Positions 1 through 5,127 of a stretch of 5,127 bases of DNA are shown one piece after another (position 1 is the first letter of the stretch; every line of letters starts with the position of its first letter). This DNA comes from Halobacteriovoraceae bacterium (GTDB lineage Bacteria > Bdellovibrionota > Bacteriovoracia > Bacteriovoracales > Bacteriovoracaceae). A model generated the notes under the pieces. It searched no databases, was not told the DNA's origin, and saw only the letters and a list, made by a program, of their open reading frames with translations. The position numbers and the translations under genes were made by a program. Location of the stretch: the NCBI GenBank assembly GCA_018663815.1, contig JABJPQ010000021.1, forward strand, positions 1 through 5,127. Direction: 5' to 3'.

Positions 1-2178
1 CCAGAAGAAAAAATTAAAGATGAAAGGGCAATGAAGGATTATCGACAAATTATGCAGGAAATAGGTATGGAGGATTCTAAAACTGAAAAACTTCATATAC
101 CTAAAACGACTGATCTTATAGAATCTATCAATCCCAATGCTTTAGAATTCTTACGAAGTGCTGAATATGTGGAAGGAAAAACTATAGAAAATTTTGAAAA
201 AGAAGATCAAAAAGTTTTTGCACGTAGAATTTTGGAAATTGGTGCCTACAGGTTTTATCCAAACAAACATTTTAAAAATGGAGCAGATATAAGTCCTGGT
301 GAAACAAGGGTTGTTGATACTGATCGTCACCCAGGGAATGAACTCCTTAATAAAGATGGTGAAGTATTTCATTGGTTCCCAATTGACTTTGGACAAGAAT
401 TACCATTTACCATAAAAATGGTTGAAAACGTCCATATTTTAATGGGAGCTACTCAAATAATCGAAAACATAGGTGCCCATAAAATTATACTTGAAAAAAT
501 GGTTAAAGATTTAGGTATTACAGCTAATATTTCCAAACTACAAAAAGACCTAACCCAATTTTTTCCTAACAAAGGAAAGCTTCCAAGATCAAGCATGGTA
601 ACTTATTCTTTGCTGCTTGAGGTGCTTGAAAAGCATGGTTTCCAGGTTGATATGTTTTACTCTGAGTTTACCAAAGGTATTTTTCAGTATGAGGCTTATG
701 AAGAAATTATTCGTGGAGAAAAGTATCTTAGTCCCAAAAAAGATTTCACCTTCGAAGTTATGAAAAAAGTTGATGAGTGGAGAAGCTACCTTCTTGCTAA
801 TATGAATGATGATATTAAGAAAAAAAGTGCTAAAGATTTAATTTTGATATCACCTCTTGCAGCATTAAGAGCTTATGAAAATCTTAATTTCGTAAATAAG
901 GGACAAGTAGAAGTTAGAAACTTTTTACTAACCCTTGGGATTGAATCATCAACTGTAAAATCTCTTTTAGCAAAACTATCGAATCCTAAAACAGCTGCTG
1001 AACTAAAAGAATTTGTTACTGAGGCTGCAAAAATCAAAAAAATAAAAAGAAAAGAAAGATTGATTTTATCTAGTTGGAGTAATCATTTAAGGGTTAAAAA
1101 TATAGATGTAAAGTTATTTTCGCTTCCGGAGTTTATAACTCTTTCTACCCTAAGTGGGATTGTTAAAGATGTTGCTCCTAGTACAGTAAAAATGAAGTTA
1201 AAAGGAGCATATCCTCAACACTTAGGTGCGGTAAAAAGTTTTACAACAATTTATGGTGGAGAGCTGATTGATAGAGTTTATCATGGATTAAAAAACCGTG
1301 ATCCTGAACTTGCAATTGCATGGTTTCAAGAGTTTTTTACTCTTTCTAAACATTTAGGCTTAATTAATTTTGCAATAGGTTCAGGTGTTTATAAGTCATT
1401 GGCCAATAAATATATTCGCTCATCACGTAAGTATTTCAAGGCGATAAATATGCACGGTATTTCTATGGCCATAGGAATGACACTTTCAGATATCACGATC
1501 AGAGCAATGGACGGGCAAAGTGTTGAAGAGATTGTTGACCATGTTATTAGTAGCAAAAACGGTCGTGAACTTACTTTTGGTGTTTTAGCTTTCTTGGCGG
1601 CTGAGGGTGTAATATCTCAGGCCGGGGGTGTATTAAGTAAAATTCTCCCTGTGAAAGGAAAAATGAATTGTCAAAATTGGTTTGCACAGGCCGGAAGAAT
1701 GGGAGCCGTTTTTATTGTTGCAAGTGAAATTGACGAATTAACCCGTGAAGAGTTAGTTGATTTAGGTGTTTTGGACGAAGATACATATATGCATTTGGAC
1801 CAACAAAAGAAAAAATATATAAAAGAAGTTGAAAATCAATCAAAGACTATTGAAAATATTCTTAAGCAAGAAAACATTGATTTCAAAAAAATATCTAAGC
1901 TTTATTATGGTGAGATATTTTCACCAACTGAGTTATTGAGCAAAACTTGCTCTGCAATGCTTCCTTATACGATAAGGACAAAAACGGATAAGGAAATGTC
2001 CTATGTTGGAAAATTACAAGCCTTTGAAAAAAAACTAAGTATTATCCAGTTTAATACACAAGACAAATCAGTAGAAAAACTTATTGGTACGTTCGATCTT
2101 AAGCAAATTTTCTTAAGAAAAATGGATCGAGTTACGAATGAACTATGCCATGGTTTAAGGGAAGGCAATTTAATATGA
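1..2178 (+). CDS. ABC1/UbiB-like protein-kinase-fold protein with a long unknown C-terminal region (5' partial)
   Basis: The reading frame is open from the first base, so the gene starts left of the window. The first ATG (base 31) has AAAGGG only 2 nt upstream and lies inside the kinase domain, so it is unlikely to be the start. Counting that Met as residue 1, a hinge-like AEYVEGK is at 44-50, a catalytic loop D98-R-H-P-G-N103 follows, and the metal-binding D119-F-G lies 15 residues later. This matches the D-x-H-P-G-N/DFG signature of ABC1 (UbiB/COQ8) kinases, which bind ATP and support ubiquinone metabolism in known members. Residues 186-221 resemble the helical C-lobe of that family. The ATP-binding lysine, Ala-rich loop and KxGQ motif would be upstream and cannot be seen. 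Residues about 230-715 are unrecognised. They contain hydrophobic stretches near 472-490, 513-538 and 555-565, possibly membrane-associated, and a charged helix at 590-615. The gene ends in TGA, overlapping gene 2. The kinase fold is fairly secure; activity, substrate and any ubiquinone role are not. Confidence 0.8.
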   Translation, partial: PEEKIKDERAMKDYRQIMQEIGMEDSKTEKLHIPKTTDLIESINPNALEFLRSAEYVEGKTIENFEKEDQKVFARRILEIGAYRFYPNKHFKNGADISPGETRVVDTDRHPGNELLNKDGEVFHWFPIDFGQELPFTIKMVENVHILMGATQIIENIGAHKIILEKMVKDLGITANISKLQKDLTQFFPNKGKLPRSSMVTYSLLLEVLEKHGFQVDMFYSEFTKGIFQYEAYEEIIRGEKYLSPKKDFTFEVMKKVDEWRSYLLANMNDDIKKKSAKDLILISPLAALRAYENLNFVNKGQVEVRNFLLTLGIESSTVKSLLAKLSNPKTAAELKEFVTEAAKIKKIKRKERLILSSWSNHLRVKNIDVKLFSLPEFITLSTLSGIVKDVAPSTVKMKLKGAYPQHLGAVKSFTTIYGGELIDRVYHGLKNRDPELAIAWFQEFFTLSKHLGLINFAIGSGVYKSLANKYIRSSRKYFKAINMHGISMAIGMTLSDITIRAMDGQSVEEIVDHVISSKNGRELTFGVLAFLAAEGVISQAGGVLSKILPVKGKMNCQNWFAQAGRMGAVFIVASEIDELTREELVDLGVLDEDTYMHLDQQKKKYIKEVENQSKTIENILKQENIDFKKISKLYYGEIFSPTELLSKTCSAMLPYTIRTKTDKEMSYVGKLQAFEKKLSIIQFNTQDKSVEKLIGTFDLKQIFLRKMDRVTNELCHGLREGNLI
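322..393 (+). other. Kinase catalytic loop and DFG motif within gene 1
   Basis: Codons 322-339 encode D-R-H-P-G-N and codons 385-393 encode D-F-G, preceded by Ile. In ABC1-type kinases the Asp and Asn of the loop and the Asp of DFG coordinate the phosphate-transfer site and Mg2+, and all three are present here. Two things are unusual. The gap between Asn and DFG is 15 residues, where UbiB and PI3-kinase usually have about 12. An extra segment of roughly 18 residues (about 77-95) sits just before the loop, where UbiB has G-F-F-H-A-D. The Arg after the catalytic Asp and the His before IDFG recall PI3/PI4 kinases, so the exact kinase subfamily is uncertain. Confidence 0.72.
2157..2165 (+). promoter_or_regulatory. 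Ribosome binding site for gene 2
   Basis: AAGGGAAGG lies 9 nt before the ATG at 2175, within the last codons of gene 1. It decides the start. The in-frame ATG at 2145 would add ten residues (MPWFKGRQFN) in front of the signal peptide and would have this site inside its own coding region. The ATG at 2175 overlaps the gene 1 stop as ATGA, the classical arrangement for translational coupling. Confidence 0.75.
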
Positions 2179-2243
2179 AAAATCGAACTTCATTGGTTTT
2201 CCTTTTTCTTATGTTTTTTCAATTTGGTTCATTGGTACATGCT
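2175..2243 (+). other. Signal peptide of gene 2 product
   Basis: Residues 1-23 have a short basic start (K2, R4), an apolar core of Leu, Phe, Val and Met, and V-H-A before the predicted cut. Mature residues would begin with S-T-C. The layout is standard for Sec/signal peptidase I export. A cleavage prediction program would be needed to fix the exact bond. Confidence 0.85.
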
Positions 2244-3941
2244 AGTACTTGTGCCAAGGATCTTTTAAAATATGTTCAGGATAAAGGATTTACTGAAAGT
2301 ATATTAGGTAACCTTAATAATGCTGAACTCTTTCAAATAAGATATATTTTAAATAAAGTCACTAATGATCCCAAAATAGGTTTAACTTCACAGGATATGG
2401 CCGCAATTCAAAAATTTCACTTAGATCATGGTGTCAATCTAGCTCGTGAAGAAGGATTGAAAAGATTAGCATTACAACAAAAAGTTGATCGTAATGATCT
2501 TGCGTTAAAATTAGCTCTTCAAGGTGGAACAGCAAGTGTTTTAGCATTAACTTTTTATGCAAAATTTATTGATACTGAAGCAAAAGAAGATGATCTTAAT
2601 GATAAATTTGACCTTCATCTTAAGGATAATCAAACGGATGATATTCAATTTTTTTGGGATGCTCTTCATTGCAATCCAAAGTTAAGTGACTCTTTGGATC
2701 GAATTGATCAATTTAAGAATAAGTATGCGACTTCATCTGTTACTGATGATGATGAAGAAGATAAAGTAACATACCCAGAGTTTACTATTGTTGATTTATT
2801 ACATGGGGAGAGACATCTTTTTGGACAATTTGAAAATATCATGAGCATTTATACCAATAGCTTTATTAAAAACTCAGGGGAGATTTATAGTGTTAAAAAT
2901 GAAATAGCTCAATTAGAATATACCAATAAAAACTTTGCTGAATTCTCTGCAAACTTTGCACAAACATATGATCAAAGAAAACATAATTATGTGGAAAAAG
3001 AAAAACGTCTTGCAAAAATTAAAAATCCCTCTCGTAATATTAAGAGTATGATAAGTAATATTAAGGAGCAAATATCTAATTTACAAAAAGAATATAATTT
3101 TCACGCAACTCCTAAAAAACGTAAAAGTAATATTAAAACTAGTCTGCGTAATGCTAAAAATAAACTAAAAATAGTTGGTCAGTTTAATGAAAATACTATT
3201 TCGTATCTAAAATTAAAACATATGTGGAAAAATGTCGGTGTAAGTATTTGTTCTAATCGCTTAGCGTCCACAGAGTTTAAAATTAACTCCTCGACTATTG
3301 ATACCCTATTCCAATTTCTGGCTAGGGTGTCACCAGAGCATCGTGACCGATTAAGGAGTAGCTTAAATGATATTTTTATTCTCGACTCATCAAAAGGTGA
3401 TTTACCTCTTTTTATTGACTCTGAAACAAGGTATTTCTCCAATTATAGAGCGCGAATGAAAAAGGTTGATCTTTTTCTCCCTCGAAATGCTCAAGAATCA
3501 AAAGAAGAACAAAAGGGTGAGATAAGTGAATTCCTAACTAAGTCATTAGTTGATATTTTACTTAAGGATATTTCTTCATCTATAATTACAAAGTGGAAAA
3601 AAATGACTTATACCACGGTAAGTACCGAAATAGGATACGTACCCCGTTCCAATTTATGGCTACCTTATAGTGCTGATAATGAATATCGTAAAGAATTTGA
3701 AAAAGCATCGAATTGCTATTTTTCACCAAGCTGTCGTAGTGAATTTTCTTCAAATAGCCCTAAACTATATAGTTATTTGCATGAATACTTTAAGTTTGAC
3801 TCAAGCAGTACTAATAATGAAATTTCAGAACCCATTTTTGAAGAGTATAATACGATTTTAGCAAAATATCTTAAAGGATCATATGCGCCCTTTATCACGA
3901 CCGAAATGAAAGAACGTGGAGGAGCAAGTAATGCTAAGTAG
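2175..3941 (+). CDS. Exported protein of unknown function with coiled-coil region
   Basis: This 588-residue protein belongs to no family I recognise. Starting at 2175 it has a textbook Sec signal peptide: basic MKNR, a hydrophobic core to about residue 20, and VHA at 21-23 as a signal peptidase I site. The mature protein would be periplasmic, surface-exposed or secreted. C26 is not in a proper lipobox, so a lipoprotein is unlikely. Residues 110-122 form one short apolar stretch followed by acidic segments (127-135 and DDDEED at 181-186). Residues about 228-330 are rich in Lys, Glu, Asn and Gln and look helical or coiled-coil, with repeated [RS]-N-I-K motifs. The mature part has five cysteines (26, 156, 349, 504, 510). 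C504 and C510 form a CX5C pair that could make a disulfide. No catalytic motif was seen. It is coupled to genes 1 and 3 by overlaps, so a shared role is likely but unknown. Confidence 0.9.
   Translation: MKNRTSLVFLFLMFFQFGSLVHASTCAKDLLKYVQDKGFTESILGNLNNAELFQIRYILNKVTNDPKIGLTSQDMAAIQKFHLDHGVNLAREEGLKRLALQQKVDRNDLALKLALQGGTASVLALTFYAKFIDTEAKEDDLNDKFDLHLKDNQTDDIQFFWDALHCNPKLSDSLDRIDQFKNKYATSSVTDDDEEDKVTYPEFTIVDLLHGERHLFGQFENIMSIYTNSFIKNSGEIYSVKNEIAQLEYTNKNFAEFSANFAQTYDQRKHNYVEKEKRLAKIKNPSRNIKSMISNIKEQISNLQKEYNFHATPKKRKSNIKTSLRNAKNKLKIVGQFNENTISYLKLKHMWKNVGVSICSNRLASTEFKINSSTIDTLFQFLARVSPEHRDRLRSSLNDIFILDSSKGDLPLFIDSETRYFSNYRARMKKVDLFLPRNAQESKEEQKGEISEFLTKSLVDILLKDISSSIITKWKKMTYTTVSTEIGYVPRSNLWLPYSADNEYRKEFEKASNCYFSPSCRSEFSSNSPKLYSYLHEYFKFDSSSTNNEISEPIFEEYNTILAKYLKGSYAPFITTEMKERGGASNAK
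3034..3136 (+). repeat. Three dispersed GTAATATTAA copies encoding [RS]-N-I-K motifs
   Basis: The 10-mer GTAATATTAA occurs at 3034-3043, 3055-3064 and 3127-3136, all in the gene 2 frame. It encodes R277-N-I-K, S284-N-I-K and S308-N-I-K, and a degenerate fourth copy follows at R315-N-A-K. It probably reflects a repeated helical motif in the protein and not a DNA-level element. AT-rich sequence makes such matches easy, so its significance is modest. Confidence 0.4.
3918..3924 (+). promoter_or_regulatory. Strong ribosome binding site for gene 3
   Basis: GGAGGAG lies 6 nt before the ATG at 3931, inside the last codons of gene 2. It is the best Shine-Dalgarno match in the window and supports both the gene 3 start and an 11-bp overlap with gene 2, suggesting coupled but efficient translation of gene 3. 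Confidence 0.85.
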
Positions 3942-3990
3942 AAAACTAATTTTATTTTTGTTGTTTTGTTATTCTCATATGGCATTTTCA
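3931..3990 (+). other. Signal peptide of gene 3 product
   Basis: Residues 1-20 have R4-K5 followed by a Leu/Ile/Phe core (6-12) and end in H-M-A-F-S, with Ala at -3 and Ser at -1. C13 is too early and lacks a lipobox context, so a lipoprotein is not indicated. Export would put the polyQ tract at the very N-terminus of the mature protein. Confidence 0.75.
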
Positions 3991-5127
3991 TCTCAACAAC
4001 AACAACAACAACAACAACGGCAGCAGCGACAGCAACAGCAGCAACAAGGTGGAAGTTACTCGCAAGGTTACTCAGATGGTGTCTCTGAGGGGTATTCAGA
4101 CGGGTACTCATCAGAATATTCACAGAGGCATGATAATAATCAGCGTCAATATGACCCGTATGATCTATCAAACCAGTATAGCCGTAAAGAGAGAAGACGT
4201 GAGCGCCAATTAGCAGAAGAGCTTGGCTTTGATAGCTATGATGAATATCTAAAAGATAAAGATCGTAAAAAACGAGAGGAAAGAAAGAAGTTATTGCGGC
4301 AAAAATTAGAGATGAAAAAAAATAAAGCTAAGCAAGACTATAGCGATTGGTTAGATGGTTATCTAACATTTGAATTTAAACCTAAAGTCTATTTAATTAA
4401 AACAAAACAAGACAAAAGTAATTTTACTATATCAGACTTTGACGATTCTCTTAAGAGAAATTTATCTGAGGTAGGGAAAGTCGTTGATAGGAAAATTATA
4501 ACGAAACTTTTATCAGATGAAGGGTTTATTTTAGAAAATGATGATTTAAATACAAAGATTAATCTTGTTTATTTGGCAGACTTACTTCGAGTGACACTCG
4601 GAGAATCTCAGGAACAATTTAAAGAAGGGGTCTTATCATTTTTCAAAGATGCAAGTAATGTTTTTAACAATCTTATTGGTTCTAATTATGACCGATTATA
4701 CTTATATGGATTTTTAAAATTTTTGGAAAAAAAGGAAATTCCAATTTTCGAATATCAAACTGATTTTTTAATGTATTTAGACATTATACCATTGGATTTT
4801 CCTGAGGAACTAGGGTTTGATTTGTTTTCAAAAATATATGATAAACGTAATCGTATCGTTGATTTGATTGGCCATTTACAATTAAAACAAATCTCATTAA
4901 GAGGAGTAGATTCATATCTTTTAGATACAGCATCACTTGATTTATGTGTTGAAAAATTTATCGGGTTTGGAGCTCTTCGTGATTATTTAAAAAACCTGAA
5001 AACAAATAGCAAATTTCGTTCGAATTCAAACTCCGGAGGGAGCATGTATTATGGCACTTCATCCTATAACTACAAGTTTCCAAAAGAGTCTTTTGGTGCT
5101 CTTAACACAATTATTGGTTTTGATTTA
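3931..5127 (+). CDS. Exported protein with polyQ and GYSD-repeat N-terminus, unknown function (3' partial)
   Basis: This frame is open for 399 codons from ATG 3931 to the window edge without a stop, so the gene continues to the right. A strong GGAGGAG site supports the start. Residues 1-20 are a Sec signal peptide (basic R4-K5, an apolar core, A-F-S before the likely cut). Residues 22-39 are 16 Gln and 2 Arg. Residues 42-65 are six tandem tetrapeptides of GYSD type. Residues 66-84 are polar and rich in Gln, Asn, Tyr and Arg. Residues 85-135 are a dense Lys/Arg/Glu helix, plausibly a coiled coil or single alpha-helix. From about 140 the composition becomes that of an ordinary folded, mostly helical domain (140-360), interrupted by a Ser/Asn/Gly/Tyr-rich linker at 363-381. 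No enzyme motif or known family was recognised. The reverse-strand open frame across 3773-4171, with its Val/Ala run, is only the antisense of the Gln tract. Confidence 0.88.
   Translation, partial: MLSRKLILFLLFCYSHMAFSSQQQQQQQQRQQRQQQQQQGGSYSQGYSDGVSEGYSDGYSSEYSQRHDNNQRQYDPYDLSNQYSRKERRRERQLAEELGFDSYDEYLKDKDRKKREERKKLLRQKLEMKKNKAKQDYSDWLDGYLTFEFKPKVYLIKTKQDKSNFTISDFDDSLKRNLSEVGKVVDRKIITKLLSDEGFILENDDLNTKINLVYLADLLRVTLGESQEQFKEGVLSFFKDASNVFNNLIGSNYDRLYLYGFLKFLEKKEIPIFEYQTDFLMYLDIIPLDFPEELGFDLFSKIYDKRNRIVDLIGHLQLKQISLRGVDSYLLDTASLDLCVEKFIGFGALRDYLKNLKTNSKFRSNSNSGGSMYYGTSSYNYKFPKESFGALNTIIGFDL
3994..4047 (+). repeat. Polyglutamine-coding CAA/CAG repeat in gene 3
   Basis: Eight perfect CAA codons (3994-4017) are followed by CGG, CAG, CAG, CGA and then six mixed CAA/CAG codons, giving 16 Gln and 2 Arg over 18 codons. 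The pure CAA part is a trinucleotide microsatellite; slippage would change Gln number without breaking the frame. The two Arg codons (CGG, CGA) are each one base from a Gln codon (CAG, CAA), consistent with decay of a once longer pure run. Confidence 0.95.
4054..4125 (+). repeat. Six tandem 12-bp units encoding GYSD-type tetrapeptides
   Basis: Residues 42-65 of the gene 3 product divide into SYSQ, GYSD, GVSE, GYSD, GYSS and EYSQ. Every unit has Ser at position 3, five of six have Tyr at position 2, and four have Gly at position 1. The DNA units are degenerate at third positions, so the protein pattern is better conserved than the DNA, hinting at selection on the peptide. The four consecutive G-x-x-x steps resemble a short GX3 array. 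Confidence 0.85.

Noticed and set aside
2145..2174. Upstream in-frame ATG giving a ten-residue longer gene 2 product
   Set aside because: It would bury the signal peptide behind MPWFKGRQFN and place the AAGGGAAGG ribosome site inside the coding region. The ATG at 2175 has ideal spacing and an ATGA overlap.
1..2178. Naming gene 1 ubiB
   Set aside because: Only the catalytic-loop part of the family is visible, the spacing is atypical, the protein is far too long, and the neighbours are not ubiquinone genes.
3081..3098. Possible AT-rich internal promoter or origin-like segment
   Set aside because: AT richness is uniform through the window and codons stay intact; no paired -35/-10 boxes or iterons stand out.
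3081..3125. PKKRK at gene 2 residues 303-307, resembling a eukaryotic nuclear localisation signal
   Set aside because: The surrounding region is Lys-rich throughout, so a basic pentapeptide is expected by chance, and nothing else points to a host-targeted nuclear effector.
3179..3442. Reverse-strand open frame inside gene 2
   Set aside because: It is short, wholly covered by gene 2, and has no recognisable protein features, so it is a shadow frame. The same applies to the reverse frame at 151-396 and the forward frame at 3670-3861.
3773..4171. Reverse-strand open frame with a long Val/Ala run
   Set aside because: It is antisense to the CAA/CAG repeat and to two genes with strong starts; the Val run is simply the complement of Gln codons, and no separate ribosome site or domain supports it.
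4588..4600. Palindrome CGAGTG-A-CACTCG
   Set aside because: It is a perfect 6-bp inverted repeat with a 1-nt centre, but it lies in the middle of gene 3 with no T-run or promoter nearby. It is too tight for a terminator hairpin and most likely chance.

Overview
The window is AT-rich (by eye about one third GC) and almost entirely coding on the + strand. It holds three long genes packed end to start: a 5'-truncated gene (1-2178), a complete gene (2175-3941) and a 3'-truncated gene (3931-5127). Genes 1 and 2 overlap by 4 bp (ATGA) and genes 2 and 3 by 11 bp. Each downstream start has a purine-rich Shine-Dalgarno sequence inside the end of the gene before it. No promoter, terminator, RNA gene, mobile element or CRISPR array was seen, which fits the interior of a single operon. 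No gap between genes exceeds a few bases.

Gene 1 encodes a protein-kinase-like domain. A hinge-like segment (AEYVEGK) is followed by a catalytic loop D-R-H-P-G-N and an I-D-F-G metal-binding motif. This pattern is closest to the ABC1/UbiB/COQ8 atypical kinases (D-x-H-P-G-N ... DFG), with some resemblance to the PI3/PI4-kinase loop (D-R-H-x-x-N ... H-x-I-D-F-G). The N-lobe must lie left of the window. About 590 residues of unrecognised sequence follow the DFG motif, far more than in a normal UbiB. Gene 2 encodes a 588-residue protein with a clear Sec signal peptide, a helical/coiled-coil middle and no recognised family. Gene 3 encodes a second Sec-exported protein. It begins with a polyglutamine tract and six tandem GYSD-like tetrapeptides, continues through a highly charged helix, and ends in an unrecognised, apparently folded region that is cut by the window edge.

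The organism is a bacterium using standard stops and strong Shine-Dalgarno sites (GGAGGAG), which argues against Bacteroidetes-like initiation. Low GC, lysine-rich proteins, Gram-negative-style signal peptides and large orphan exported proteins in tight operons would fit a marine Bdellovibrio-like predator such as the Bacteriovorax/Halobacteriovorax group. That assignment is a low-confidence impression and not something the sequence proves.

The tight coupling suggests that the three products work together: an ABC1-like kinase, possibly membrane-associated, and two exported proteins, one with a prion-like low-complexity N-terminus. None of the three can be assigned a pathway from sequence alone, and the neighbours give no sign of ubiquinone biosynthesis.
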